Positions 1 to 13,105 of a stretch of DNA of 64,000 nt are shown one piece after another. Within the stretch, counting starts at the first letter, position 1, and each line of letters begins with the position of its first letter. Position numbers and translations under genes: made by a program. The notes under the pieces were generated by a model. It did no database searches. It was not told where the DNA came from and saw only the letters and a list, made by a program, of their open reading frames with translations. This DNA is from Chondrosia reniformis (Eukaryota; Porifera; Demospongiae; Chondrillida; Chondrillidae), in the NCBI GenBank assembly GCA_947172415.1, contig OX359201.1, positions 4,898,001 to 4,962,000 of the forward strand. The letters run 5' to 3'.

Positions 1-3000
1 ATTAGCTGCAACACGCGAGGATAAACACAATGAATATCATTATACTCTCAGATGTTGGATACTACTGGTGTACCTTTATATACGTACAACACAGATTAGT
101 ATGTACATGTGGATTAAAGGTTTATAGCCATGATTACTTGCAACAGTAATGTATATTGGATTCACAGAAGATCAAGGTAAATAAAAGACAAAGACTCCCA
201 GAATCACTGATGAAGGGTGAAAATCCCAGAAACAGCTGTCTGGCCCAGCAGAGAAGATGAAAGAGAAGAAAGGACTCCTGTATCTTCATCCAAAGCTCTC
301 TCCAGGTTTAGTTCCCCTATAGGCTTTTTTACAGAATAGGCACAGCATGTAGGAAAATGGTGTATTAAATTTTTCATTGAACTGGTACAGTAGTAAGTAG
401 TCATACAAAATTATAATTATTTAGCCTACAAATCTGGAGAGACCCTTAGCAGGATTCCACTATACTGAGACAGTTGGGGTGGAGACTAGTATGATTGCAT
501 CACATGGACAGTTTCAATATCAACTTTTATGTGTGCTGTTACACTGTACGTATATTCGAACCTCTTCAGGTAGGAAACTGTGAACGTCTGAGTGACAGAG
601 AAATGAGAGCCAATTCCCTTTTTTGGCACACTTTTCAAGGAAAACTGTAGAGGGTGGCAGTTTATGGACTAGACAGAACCTCTGCACCAAATCCCAAGCT
701 TCATCAGCCTCTCGGCTACACTGCCTAAATCCCTTATCTTCGATGAAATCATCTGTTGCTTTCTCTAATCTCTCAAGAATATCCTTTGCCAATGAAGTAT
801 CCATTAGAGTGGCATCCAGAGAGGTCTCGTGTTTGCACATATCCAAAAAGGAGGTTACTATGGGAACAAATCAAAGATTGAAATAGTTTTAAGTAAACAG
901 ACCATGTATACATACATACGTACACACTTTTGATACATACATATACGTATATAATATCAGAAATGTGTATATATGAGGTCGTGTCATTAACTTTTTACTT
1001 TAAGGAAAGATTTTGAATGACAATATTATATGTACTTGTATATTAAGAGGAAGTGTTCTTTCTGACTGTTTGTACGTATATACCTGTGTTGGAATGTCTT
1101 AACTTTCTAGCTTTCTCTGTTTCTTCTTCATTGTCAAAGCTTAGCTTCACATTAGACAGTCCATACATTTCAATTCTTCTGGCAGCTTCCAGATCAATTC
1201 TCATTGATGAAGAATCTCTTCCGAGCATTTCTAGAAAGGCAGCGCAGGACACACCAATTTTAACTTCATTAAGATGAAGGAAAGCTAGAGAGTACACTTT
1301 GCAAACAGCACGTGACACCCTAAAAAGGTATACAAAAATAAGTGGCCTATGCATGAACACTTTTGTAACTAACAATATACGATCCTATCTTCTTATGTAA
1401 GATCCTTACTTCTATACAAGATCCTTACTTCCTTACAAGACCCTTACTTCCTTACAAGACCGTTACTTCCTTACAAGACCCTTACTTCCTTACAAGACCC
1501 TTACTTCCTTACAAGACCGTTACTTCCTTACAAGACCCTTACTTCCTTACAAGACCCTTACTTTCTTACAAGACCCTTACTTCCTATGTAAGACCCTTAC
1601 TTCCTATGCAAGACCCTTACTTCCTTACAAGACCATTACTTCCTTACAAGACCATTACTTCCTTACAAGACCATTACTTTCTTACAAGACACTTACTTCC
1701 TTATAAGACCATTACTTCCTTACAAGACCATTACTTTCTTACAAGACACTTACTTCCTCTGATAGTTCGTCTTGGTTACTCTCTTGGTAGCTATAAAGTT
1801 GGCGTATGCAAAAGAAGGTAGACACTTCTTGAGGAAAAAGAGATATGAAAGTCTCTCTTTGTAGGCATATTTGGACACAAGACTAGGTGAGGAGAAGTGA
1901 GGCAGCTGGAAGCTATCACCTTCTTGTTGAATAGCCAACTTGTTTGTCTTCTGCCACTTAAACAAATTGTGGATGTCAAATGGAACATTTCCCTACATGA
2001 ATATCACACACTAAGCATAAGGCGAGAGCCAAGGAGTGACCAAGGACCAAGAAGATGTCCAGGGTCACTGATAAAGGACAGAATAGAAGCTACAGTCTGG
2101 CTCAGTGGAGAAAGGAAGTCAAGAAATCTTAAATGTACCATCATCCAAAGTTTTACATGTACAGTCTTATCTTAAGTAATATGTCTAGGATTACAGTGTT
2201 TATAGTTTGTCCATTTCATACATTTTCTTAAATAACTGCATACGTACCTGTAGCAGCTGGTATAAGCTTATATCTTGGGTCTCAGCCGGTGAGCCCTTCC
2301 TTGAGGGAGGAGGGAAAATGGCTGCCAATAGTTTAGGATGAGGAGCTAAGGTCTCCTTCAGTACCTTCTCCTCAACATACCAGATCTGATCACGAGATGC
2401 TGGCGACACCACCTAAAGGACAAGAGGACAGATACGTATATGAGTAGTCTAAAACACCTCTTCCCTACATACCATTTCTATTCAAAAAGCCTATGGGGAA
2501 ATAAACCTGGTAAGAGATTAAATGAGGATACAAGAGTCTTCTCTTTATTCTTCTGCTGCAGTATAGTTGTATGCACTTCATATCACCTGGTTGGTCAGGT
2601 ACTGGTATTGTATGAGAATGTGATACAAAATTCAATTATATCCACTATCAAGTATTGCAAACATGTTGGTAACCCTTCATCCTTCAGTATAAGAGTAGTA
2701 TGTATGTACGTACGTATGTACCTCTGATATTGGTACACCAGAATACATTATAGTGGACAAGGCCATCAGGAGTCTGCCATTTTTCACCATTTCTGTGAGA
2801 ACGTTTGATTCTCTGGCTAACAGAAGTTGACTTACAGACAAACTGGCAGAGAAGACAGTCTGTGGATCTGAGAGATGAAAAATGGAAAATTAATCATAGT
2901 GTACCTCCAATATGCATCATTGATAGGAAGGGTCCGAAGAAGAGAGGTACAAGACTACAATACTCAAAGAACTCTATGAAGAACTATTTTGCATGTAGTA

Positions 3001-6000
3001 CATATAGTGAAATCTTCATTCAGAGGATACTCTGTGGTATATACTGAATGTGTGCTGTTCAGAGTACAGTATACTCCTAAACTGCAGAGCCTCTGGACTG
3101 AGGAGAATTTCACATGTAACAGGAATCCATACTTATACGTACACATTAAATATAACACGAATACAACATCAAACACAATGGTTTGTGGTGAATGTATAGC
3201 AAAATTAATAATCTGAAACACCATTTTTCAACATGCTACATCTACTTTAGAACAAAAGGCCTATAGGAGCTAAACCTAGCGAGAGCTTTGAATGAAGATG
3301 CCAGAGACTTCTTCTCCTCCTCCTTCTTCTTCTTCTCCACAGGGCCATGTACGTACATATAAGGAAATTCTATTAGATAGTGGATCTAACAAAGTGACTC
3401 ACTACTCTGAGTGTGTGCTGCCAGTCGGCACTGCAGCAGGACACCAACCCAGGGTTGTGCAACCTTGTCCAACCTGAGCTGAGAGATGGACTTCTCATCT
3501 AAAGCAAGCCTAGTAGAATAACAAGCAATATTGAGAATGAAGAGCTGTAGTGTAGCTTTGAGAAAGAAAGAAAGAAAGGGACTGGAGATTCTAGTCCATG
3601 AAAAATCTAAGATACCATTTTCCTACATATATTAGAGTGCATTTTGGTATTTCTAAGGAGGTATGAGTGGGTGGGGTAAATTCAGAGTCAAACGATGACA
3701 GCTAATAATTAACCAATCATAAGATGGAGACAAAGTAACAAGTGCCCAAATAGTCAGCACTAAATGATGTATGTATGTACATATATACGTACAGTACGTA
3801 CACCTTAACATACACAATGTATATGTGTACATATTAAGCAGGAATGTAGCGGAATAATATCTACCTAATGAACTTAAAGGAGAAATCCCAGAGTCTAGAA
3901 CTCACTGTCTGAAACATTTTGACAGTTGATTCTATTTACTGTAAGTAATGATTGCTCTGATAAATGTCTAAATATTTGTGTAAATTTTATTGTAATTGGG
4001 TCCCCATTTAAATCAGCAATAAATGAAGGGGTTTACCTCTTTTATGAAAATGAATGAAAAGAAACAAGTATTTTGAGTTTAAAAACTCGTGGGGTGCCTG
4101 GCGCCCCAAAACTCAAACTACTTGCTGGTTCTTAGATGTCCAGTTAAGCCATACATTAACATAATTTCTGAAAACAATATAGGGGGCAAATAAAAATATA
4201 TTGATGATATACGTATCTACATGTATGTATATATAGGCACTTTTCCTCACTTGTAGTAGTCAAGATAGTAGTAGAGCAGATTAGGGAAATCACTTGCAAT
4301 GCAAAACTGAATGAAGTTCAAGTGAAACCAAAACACAGCTTGCTCCTCCATTGGGGAGGACACGGCACCTTCACTGGAGGGAAGGCGGGACTTGAGAAGG
4401 GGATGAACACCAGTAAAGAGTTTGTGTGTCTTGCTCAGTCTGCCGAGGAGACTCTCAAACTGACAGAGTTCTCTCTTACTGAATATACCTCTCCTTTGAA
4501 AGAACAGACATTAGCATATAGAATTAGTACATCAAAATACATATTATGCATAATATATTATTTATAAAAAGCCTAGACTATTTTATATATAATAATAACC
4601 TTTGGCTAATAGGAATGTCCCTTCAGCCAATGGCTGGTCTTCCAATTTTATTCCAATAAATATGGTAATTAATCTACAAATAAAATGATTGCTTACTTTC
4701 CAAGCTCATTATAAACTATTTCCTTCATTAAGCTGGTTGAAGTATCAACTCTTTCCAACAACCTATCACACTCCACAGCAACTGTCGCACTAGAATCTTC
4801 TTCCTCAAGCAGAGGCATCTGCGTGACAACCTCATCTCTAACCATGTTGTAATAGAGATAGTCAACATAGTAGTCATGCTTGCTGGTTGAGCTAACAGAG
4901 ACAGGAGTGGTGTTACTGGAAATTTGCTTGCAGTGCAGAAAGGCTTCAAATAAGACCCTTTCTCTCTGTCTCACATCCCATCCCAGTACAGTGGATAGAG
5001 GAATTTGGGCATACAGCAGTGAGGCACTGTCGGTGTCAACTGCTGTTAGAGGATAATCCTACAACATTGAGAATAAAGTCCTCAACATGATAGATTCATG
5101 GGATTAGAACATATAGTGTAAGATCATGTGACCCCGCCCACTCATGATCCCCAGAGGAGTTCAATGTATTTGAATAGGCAGAACCAAAGCCCATGTGATG
5201 GAACCAGAATAATGAATTCATGAGTGGGTGGAGTATATTCCATAGTCCCATGATGATATTAACATTAGCTTCCATCTCAAGGATCTATCTTTTTTCATAC
5301 TGTCATTAGTATCAATGTTCAGGGCTGCATGCAGAACTTGGGGCAAGGGGGGGTAAAATTTCAAAATTTCAAAATTTAAGGGGGCAATGTCAAAGCAGTA
5401 TAGAGGGTTCATGTTCTCCATAGGAAGCTGTCTAGGGGGGCAAATGCCCCCCCCCCCTGCTCCCCCCTTTATGCAGCCTTGGATGTGAATGGCATATGTA
5501 CATATATACGTAGGTAGGTAGGTACAGTATATTCCTTCTAATATGTATATATTTAACATGAAGCTTCAAAAGACAAACATAATGCCCTCACCATCTACTT
5601 TCTAATATACTTAAGAGCTTTATGTAGTGAAAGTTGAAGAATGGTAAAATGGAGACTTCAAAAAAGTGACTAAAAGTACTGTAGAAAGTAAGTTTTAAGC
5701 AAAGTGGTACCTACCCCACCAAAGTGTTCTGGATAGGCCTTGTCAGCCGTCTTGAAGCTTGGCAAGTTGTAAGTCAAAGGAGTTACCTTCTCCTGGGACA
5801 GCAGACCAGAAGGATAGTAGAAGGTTCTCCTGCACAACGCACACGAGAATGGCAAAGTTGGAAACATGGATTCAAACGGGAATGGAATCAAATGGGATCG
5901 AACAGGAATGGAAACATGTATGAAATGTTGTGAACACATTACAGTTTACAAGGTGCTATAGCACAAATATTTTAATTTAGAGAGGGTCAATCAATCCACA

Positions 6001-9000
6001 CAGACCCATAGGGGTGGCATCAATCAATACACTACTAACCAGTACTTCTGTTTTTCTGAATAAGTCTTTTTGGCATCTTCAAAAGAAGATGTGGTATAGA
6101 ACTCTTCTAAGAGATGCAGGTATTCAATAGCTTCCATTTCCTTCCTTTCAAGACAGTTTGATGTTCTTAACTTGCTGAACTACAAAATAGCATCATGACA
6201 TTTATAAGGTGCAGGGGTACAGGGCCTGTGTAGGGTGGGGGTGGGGCCTCGTAGGGTGTGGTGGGGCCTGGTAGGGTGTGGTGGGGCCTGGTGGGTGTGG
6301 CGGGACCTGGTAGGGTGTGGTGGGGCCTAGCTGGTAGGGTGTGGTGGGGCCTCATAGGGTGTGGTGGGGCCTGGTAGGGTGTGGTGGGGCCTGGTGGGTG
6401 TGGCGGGACCTGGTAGGGTGTGGTGGGGCCTAGCTGGTAGGGTGTGGTGGGGCCTCATAGGGTGTGGTGGGGCCTGGTAGGGTGTGGTGGGGCCTGGTGG
6501 GTGTGGTGGGGCCTGGTGGGTGTGGTGGGGCCTGGTGGGTGTGGTGGGGCCTGGTAGGGTGTGGTGGGGCCTGGTAGGGTGGGGTGGGGCCTGACATGCA
6601 GGATGTAATGTATGATAGACACTAACTTACCAACATCTCTCTCAATGGTCTATTGACAGTGTTAAAAGCAATATATCTCAAAGTGTCTATTTGTCTCAAG
6701 CCCTAATAAATAAACAATATACGTACATAATAAATAAACAATATACAGTACTTAAATAAGTACACTGTACTTACTGTACTTAACATTAGTATATATATGG
6801 TAGTCATTGATTTATTGAGCATCAGCATCATATGTATAACAGGTTTGGAAGTTTCGACCCAGAGGTCTTCATCTGCAATGATAATGCACTCTCTCTCTCT
6901 CTCTCTCTGCTTTCATCATTGCGGATGAAGATCTCCAATCGAAACATCCAAACCAGTTAAACATATGCTGTTCATGCTCACTGAACACACCATAATGAGA
7001 ACAAGAAATACTACTGTACAAGATATTAGTATGTATAAATATGAGTAAGTGTATCATCCTTATGAGGATATAGGACATATTAATGTTATATTAGCATTAA
7101 GTGGTACATATTCACACCACTATACCCTATATTCACACCACTATACCCTATATTCACACCACTATAACCTATATTCACACCACTATACCCTATATTCACA
7201 CCACTATACCCTATATTCACACCACTATACCCTATATTCACACCACTATAACCTATATTCACACCACTATACCCTATATTCACACCACTATATCCTATAT
7301 TCACACCACTATAACCTATATTCACACCACTATATCCTATATTCACACCACTATAACCTATATTCACACCACTATACCCTATATTCACACCACTATACCC
7401 TATATTCACACCACTATAACCTATATTCACACCACTATACCCTATATTCACACCACTATACCCTATATTCACACCACTATAACCTATATTCACACCACTA
7501 TAACCTATATTCACACCACTATAACCTATATCCACACCACTATACCCTATATTCACACCACTATACCCTATATTCACACCACTATACCCTATATTCACAC
7601 CACTATAACCTATATCCACACCACTATAACCTATATCCACACCACTATACCCTATATTCACACCACTATAACCTATATTCACACCACTATAACCTATATT
7701 CACACCACTATACCCTATATTCACACCACTATACCCTATATTCACACCACTATAACCTATATTCACACCACTATACCCTATATTCACACCACTATAACCT
7801 ATATTCACACCACTATAACCTATATTCACACCACTATACCCTATATTCACACCACTATACCCTATATTCACACCACTATACCCTATATTCACACTTAGTC
7901 TAAGGCATCCAATAAATGCATGTACACCAACCAAAGCTCTAATTAGTTTTTCTGCTTCAGATAAATTTCCCTTCTCCAGTTCTTGTACAGCCAGACCCAT
8001 ACCCATTGAGAAGCAAGTCTTATAAGAAGGAATTTCAGTAGCAGTTTCTGTTGCAGAAAAAAGGAGATTCGACACCTCCCTGACAGGGGAGCCTTCTGGA
8101 GGAGACATTGATGAAGAGGCACCAGTCCTGATGCTTCTTCTGATCAAATAGGTCTGAGCCAACGGGAAAATCCCCTTCAGGAGGGAATCCCTTACAACAT
8201 CCTATAAGCGCAGAAACAGTCTCATCATATATGTCCCATCAACCATACATAAACACATATGTACACACATGTACAAAGAGAATAAATTATGGACAAGCCT
8301 GTATACGTATATACGTACATGAATAATCTAAATGATCATATTCTTATGGATATGGTTGACATCAATATGAAGTCAAGGAATTATAAAAATAGAATAAACT
8401 ATTTGTCCTGTTTTCCTAAACTCATTGCATATCTTATTGAAAATTAAAAAGAGCCTCCATTTTATTGCTATATAACTACATTGATTCCATTTTGTTGCTA
8501 ACTACATGTATATTTGTAGTTGATGGTTTAAAGGGGAATTCAATATCAAGTACTACGTAAGGCAATAAGAAGAATTATATCAACTGAAACTTCAAAGAAA
8601 AAGTATACATCACAATTCCTTTACAAAGAGAAAAGCAACAGAATTATTGGATCTTGGTGGGACTCAAAAAGAAATACATACTATTGTAATTACCTTTGAA
8701 GACATATTCTCCCAAAGGTCTGGAGTACCAGGATCAGGTGCTCCTTCCATTACTTGTTCAGCATCTTCCTTATCAATTTGGGAAGCAGCTGCTCCAGGTA
8801 GGAAGGACCTAAGTCTTTTCATGTAGTGAGCAATAGTATCCATGGAAACCGTCTCCAAACCCTGCTCAGAGAGGCTACCTTCAGAGGTCTCACTAGTTTG
8901 ATGTCTGCGACTACCAGTGAGAGCGGCAGGATGCTCTGATCCTATACTAGAAGTCAGCAACTCCTCCAAGTCAGATTCAGCTTCCATTTTGACCACATAA

Positions 9001-12000
9001 ACAAGAAACTCAAGTGAGAGATGGAGCAGCTGCTTAGCAAAGGTGATGTGATAGGAACGACTAAAGCACTTTTCAAGAGTTTGAATAATGAGATCCATGG
9101 ATGGCTCTAGTTGCCCAGGCAACAGAGGGACTGTCTGGTGTGAAGACGAGCCATCTTCCTCTTCATCTTCTTGGATGTCATCTACAGCACAAAAAACAAC
9201 CCATTTGACTCGTGTAAAGTTGAAACTGCCGCTATTTTCTTCCATGCGTAATCAACAATGGAACATTACAGTAGTTATGGTTTGGGTTTCTTCTAACTAT
9301 GTTGACCTTATGAAAGGGTTTATCTTTAGATCTCCTTTGAGCATAGAAAAGATGCAGAATCGCTGAAGAAGACCCCAGGATTGATGTCAAAAACAAGATA
9401 TTTAAACTGAAATCTGTCTTTATAGATGCTCAAAAGATATCAAAAAATGATTGCTTTCATATTAGAAGAGTTGTGGTTTCATTATCACTATTCTTACCAC
9501 GGGGCTTGGTGGGCCTCAAAAAGAAAGCAATGGTGTCCATTTGTTTCAACTCTAGAGCCATTCGCAAGGCATTCAAAGGAAGAGTACATTTGTCCCATCT
9601 GTTTAACTGACATATCCTCTCAGCCACAGCAGCATCATCATGCATGAGGATCTGATGAAGAGAAGAATGGGTGAGGGGCAGGAGGATGGTGAGGGGCAGG
9701 AGGATGGTGAGGGGCAGGAGGATGTGTGAGGGGTAAGAGGATGTGTGAGGGGTAAGAGGATGGGTGAGGGGCAGGAGGATGGTGAGGGGCAGGAGGATGG
9801 TGAGGGGTAAGAGGATGTGTGAGGGGTAAGAGGATGGGTGAGTGGTAAGAGGATGGGTGAGGGGTAAGAGGATGTGTGAGGGGTAAGAGGATGGGTGAGT
9901 GGTAAGAGGATGTGTGAGGGGTAAGAGGATGGGTGAGTGGTAAGAGGATGTGTGAGGGGTAAGGGGATGGGTGAGGGGTAAGAGGATGTGTGAGGGGTAA
10001 GAGGATGTGTGAGGGGTAAGAGGATGTGTGAGGGGTAAGAGGATGTGTGAGGGGTAAGAGGATGTGTGAGGGATAAGGGGATGGGTGAGGGGCAGGAGGA
10101 TGGGTGAGGGGTAAGAGGATGTGTGAGGGGTAAGGGGATGGGTGAGGGGCAGGAGGATGGGTGAGGGGTAAGAGGGTGGGTGAGGGGTAAGGGGATGGGT
10201 GAGGGGCAGGAGGATGTGTGAGGGGTAAGGGGATGGGCGAGGGGTAAGGGGATGTGTGAGGGGTAAGGGGATGTGTGAGGGATAAGGGGATGTGTGAGGG
10301 GTAAGAGGATGTGTGAGGGGTAAGGGGATGTGTGAGGGGTAAGGGGATGTGTGAGGGGTAAGGGGATGTGTGAGGGGTAAGGGGATGTGTGAGGGGTAAG
10401 GGGATGTGTGAGGGGTAAGGGGATGTGTGAGGGGTAAGGGGATGTGTGAGGGGTAAGAGGATGTGTGAGGGGTAAGAGGATGGGTGAGGGGTAAGAAGTA
10501 CTAATATAAGAGTTACATACCTTATTAACCAATTCCTGGTCCGTAGTCCCAGAAGTGATTACAGCCACACTGGATTCCCTCAGAAGACAGGCACTGATGT
10601 GTGGGGATGTGGGGCAAGGCACAAGGACCATGGGACGTGATAATCTTTAGTAGACGAGTATATAAGATAGAATTACAGACACTGTCACATGTGAGGAATC
10701 ATACAATGTACGCAAACTGTTAAGGAAAACGATAACTGATTCGTATACCCATGATATGTACTTATACCCGTATTATGTACCTATACCCACACGTCCCTAT
10801 ATACCCGTATTATGTACCTATATACCCGTATTATGTACATATACCCATAACATGTACCTATACCCATATTATGTACCTATACCTGTATTATGTACCTATA
10901 CCCGTATTATGTACCTATACCCATAACATATATTTATCTATACATCATATGCAATCTGCCACAAATCAGACACATACGTACATACATGTGCATGTACTTA
11001 CTTTGTTACTTTTAAGTCAATTTCTTGATCAGAAATGTCTTTAAAGGAAAGGATTGAAACTTTCTGTAATATGGACACATCTCTTTGTCTCTCTAGAGGA
11101 GTGCCCAGAACGTTGGATACAAACAATAAAACTGCATCCTCAAGAGAGGCTATCATAAGTGGAAGAGTCCTAATGCCTTCCTTGACAGGAGAGAGCAAGC
11201 TCTGAATGACCACTCTTCTCACACAGGTAGCACTCTTGGGTGACATTTTAGAGCATACAGTGACCGGCTGCTGTCCATCAATAATCTGCTTGTGTTGGTC
11301 TATTACATCCTGCCAGCTGCACGGACTACTAGGTACACTTTCCTTTGGTTTAGAGCAAATTGCTTGAAGGACGCTCTTCCTCTTGTCCCAGTGATTCTCC
11401 AAATTCTCAAACCACTCTGCTCTCACACTAGAGCTGTACCCCAAGATCTCCCTATCCTCTGCCTCCTCGTCCACTTCTACAACAGAATGGCTTCTTGCTA
11501 TTACTTTCTCCCTTTCCATCTTCTTACCTTTCATCATCTCAAGCGCTGCCATATCTATATTTTTAGTATTTTCTGCAAAATATATATGCAAATCTACTTT
11601 GTACAGAACGCCCGATTCGGTTGTGCAATAAAGGCTCTGTAATGTAGGCAATACAGTTAAATGTGTGAAGACCTCCTCTGGCTGGTCGCCACTGAGTGCA
11701 GTAACTGTACAAAGGTGAGAACTGCCCATGAGGGAATGCACAACTGTGAAGATGGTCAAGGAAACAAGAAGTGGTATGGCGTACATACATAAAGTACGGG
11801 AGTTACTTGTACTAAGCCTGAGCAAAGGCTATGATCAAAAAGTGAATATTCATTGGAAGGTATAACACTGACCAATCAAGTGACTGAAGGCCTATATTGG
11901 CTGGCTATATATACGTATGTACGTACATATACTATGTGGATATAATAGAAAGATGAGCTATTTACATACATATACTCTTACAACATATACTGGGAAATGT

Positions 12001-13105
12001 AAAATTTTCGTGATTTTTTTCTTACATTCAGCAAATACAGCCTCAACTCTTTTCTATTTACTACTATATAAATGGCTAAGATATATTTATAAGAGTAGAA
12101 GTATTAAATGATTTCTGGGATCAGATACAGATCAGACCAGTGGACATCAGCGTAAACATCAGATTGTTTAAGAGTGCAACATCTGTCACAATAGCTTGTC
12201 TGTCCTTCTTCCTCCTCAAAGACAAGCGAGTAAAACAGCACACTTGGGAGATCCTCTCTGGGTCCTCCATTTTAACCAAAATCACATGCTGGTTGTTAAC
12301 ACACAATGATACGGTCCCAGACTGAAACCATGTTGATCCGATAAAATGAATATTTAAAACATCATCTGCAGACAAAAACAAAATAATTAATCATAGAATA
12401 ACTAATTTAATTATACATGAAAGAGGTAGATTTAGATGTGTACAGTAGTTTTATTATTTTGGCATGTATCAAGGACTCACAAAAGATCAATAAAAAGACA
12501 AAGTTTCCTGGGGACATTGATGAAGGGTGGAATTCTCAGAAACAGCTGTCTGGCCGAGTGGAGAAGAAGAAAGAGGAAGCTCTTGTATCCCTATCAAACG
12601 CTCTCACTAGATTTAGTTACCTATAGGCCTTTTACTCTTAAGTAGATGTAGCATGTTGAAAAGTGGTGTGTTAGATTATATATTGTTGCAAAATGGACTG
12701 AGCTAGCTCCACAAATTCATCATACACCGTGAATGGCGGAAATCTAGTACTTTTTAATTCAATAAACAAGAAATTAAGCAAAAGTTTTAAATCTTAAAAT
12801 ACTGAAAATTTAATCTTCCCAAGTCAAAAGCTGTAAATACACCAATAATGTAACATGTAGTACCTTATTCTTAAAGTTTCTATATAGCTTAATGTTCCTA
12901 GCTTGATGCACATAGCTTCTACCTACCTTCCAGTCCTTCTTTCAAAAGCTCCTTTTTTACTGCATCAAGGGACAGTGTTCCAACCAGTGTCGTTGTCAGG
13001 GATACCATCTCTTTAACTTCAATTCTAAAGACTGTGAGTGACTTGGTCTCATCAATCATAGCAAGCTGTATAGGTTCGTTTTCCTTCGAACAGATCCATC
13101 TAATT
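1..13105 (-). CDS. SPG11: Spatacsin (SPG11) ortholog, N-terminal ~1400 residues, 3' end outside window
   Basis: Spatacsin works with spastizin and AP-5 at late endosomes/lysosomes in lysosome reformation (family knowledge). The minus-strand exons align in order with human spatacsin. I place them at 13105-12927, 12365-12129, 11743-11002, 10644-10521, 9651-9498, 9181-8694, 8201-7926, 6702-6631, 6179-6040, 5829-5715, 5058-4697, 4478-4251, 2867-2722, 2412-2248, 1992-1754, 1319-1084 and 857 to about 550. Phases agree across nearly all joins. Recognisable blocks include QLNRWDKCTLPLNALRMAL (human HLNGWGRCSIPIHALEAG), FESLLGRLSK, LPHFSSPSLVSKYA, CAAFLEMLGRDS and LEKCAKKGNWLSF. One exon is not located between 2868 and 4250, and the first coding exon upstream of 13105 is unresolved. 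The remaining ~900 residues (human protein about 2440) should lie left of position 1. Introns are packed with minisatellites and MITEs. Confidence 0.93.
150..400 (-). repeat. Dispersed ~240 bp repeat family A, copy 1
   Basis: This copy shares blocks in the same order with 12440-12690 and, reversed, with 16768-16980: a GATGAAGGGTGGAA-like block, then CAGAAACAGCTGTCTGGCC, then a GAGGATACAGGAGTC-like block, then CCTATAGG, then a CAACATGCTACAT-like end. It lies in a spatacsin intron. Whether it is a SINE or a MITE is not settled, because I see no clear internal promoter or long terminal repeats. Confidence 0.7.
1385..1753. repeat. 19-bp minisatellite, spatacsin intron
   Basis: About 19 copies of a unit close to CTTACTTCCTTACAAGACC fill almost all of the intron 1320-1753. 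On the gene strand the unit reads GGTCTTGTAAGGAAGTAAG. The true 5' splice site of the flanking exon (GAGGAA|GTAAGTG at 1753/1754) is itself the first unit of the array, so every repeat carries a donor-like AAGTAAG. Confidence 0.9.
2030..2170 (+). repeat. Repeat family A, partial copy
   Basis: It contains the CCAGGGTCACTGAT and TCTGGCTCAGTGGAGAA blocks found at 16925-16950 and 230-260. It is diverged and truncated, and lies just upstream of the 1754-1992 spatacsin exon. Confidence 0.5.
2445..2545 (+). repeat. Repeat family A, partial copy
   Basis: The CCTATGGGGAAATAAACCTGG and GAGGATACAAGAGTCTTCTC-like stretch matches 23510-23565 and 16800-16850. It is intronic in spatacsin. Confidence 0.55.
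3215..3310 (+). repeat. Repeat family A, partial copy
   Basis: It starts with the family's terminal block (AACACCATTTTTCAACATGCTACAT), followed by GGCCTATAGGAGCTAAACC and GAGAGCTTTGAATGAAGATG. It lies in the spatacsin intron stretch 2868-4250, where I find no confident exon although human homology predicts about 40 residues there. Confidence 0.6.
5320..5481 (+). mobile_element. MITE-like element with CAGGGCTGCAT termini, copy 1
   Basis: The ends are inverted (CAGGGCTGCATGCAG on the left, ATGCAGCCTTG on the right). The interior is a G-run rich stretch with no coding capacity. The same structure in the opposite internal orientation occurs at 19262-19431. It lies in a spatacsin intron. A non-autonomous DNA transposon is the simplest reading. 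Confidence 0.7.
6225..6595. repeat. 20-bp G-rich minisatellite filling a spatacsin intron
   Basis: About 19 tandem copies of GTGGGGCCTGGTAGGGTGTG-like units occupy the intron 6180-6630 between two short spatacsin exons. Some units are grouped into a higher-order block: the run around 6240-6350 recurs at 6360-6470. Confidence 0.92.
6815..6985. mobile_element. MITE family B, copy 1 (long inverted termini)
   Basis: The two halves are imperfect inverted repeats of about 70 bp: the left carries GTTTCGACCCAGAGGTCTTC and the right carries GAAGATCTCCAATCGAAAC. They flank a CT microsatellite. The core motif recurs at 48632-48779 and 54187-54230. It is intronic in spatacsin. Confidence 0.7.
7110..7895. 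repeat. 21-bp minisatellite, ~37 copies, spatacsin intron
   Basis: The unit is TATTCACACCACTATACCC plus TA, with single-base variants (ACC/CCC/TCC). Because 21 is divisible by 3, several frames stay open and give spurious repeats such as SHHYTLY or VNIGYSG. The array stops about 30 bp short of the donor of the exon at 7926-8201. Confidence 0.95.
9660..10500. repeat. 19-bp minisatellite filling a spatacsin intron
   Basis: About 44 copies of GAGGGGTAAGAGGATGTGT-like units occupy practically the whole intron 9652-10520. On the gene strand the array is pyrimidine-rich and runs straight into the acceptor of the 9498-9651 exon, effectively forming its polypyrimidine tract. Confidence 0.95.
10745..10935. 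repeat. Degenerate TATGTACCTATACCCGTAT minisatellite
   Basis: About ten copies of a roughly 19-bp unit, some truncated, lie in the spatacsin intron 10645-11001. Confidence 0.85.
12440..12690 (-). repeat. Repeat family A, full-length copy
   Basis: The block order is identical to 150-400: GATGAAGGGTGGAATTCTCA, CAGAAACAGCTGTCTGGCC, CTCTTGTATCC, CCTATAGGCC and TAGCATGTTGAAAA. It lies in the spatacsin intron between 12365 and 12927. Confidence 0.75.

Noticed and set aside
3890-3935. Candidate missing spatacsin exon (LWDFSFKFIR on the minus strand)
   Set aside because: The residues resemble human HPWFEFLVQ, but the phases of both neighbouring exons do not fit.
7110-7895. Possible CRISPR-like array
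   Set aside because: Units are contiguous with no spacers; the host is eukaryotic.
7049-8162. Long repetitive open frames (SHHYTLY and VNIGYSG repeats)
   Set aside because: They are translations of the 21-bp intronic minisatellite; open frames follow from a unit length divisible by three. Only 7926-8201 (minus) is a real exon.
9603-10631. 342-codon proline/threonine/serine-rich open frame on the minus strand
   Set aside because: It merges two real spatacsin exons with the 19-bp minisatellite intron between them; the donor at 10521 and acceptor at 9651 remove the array.
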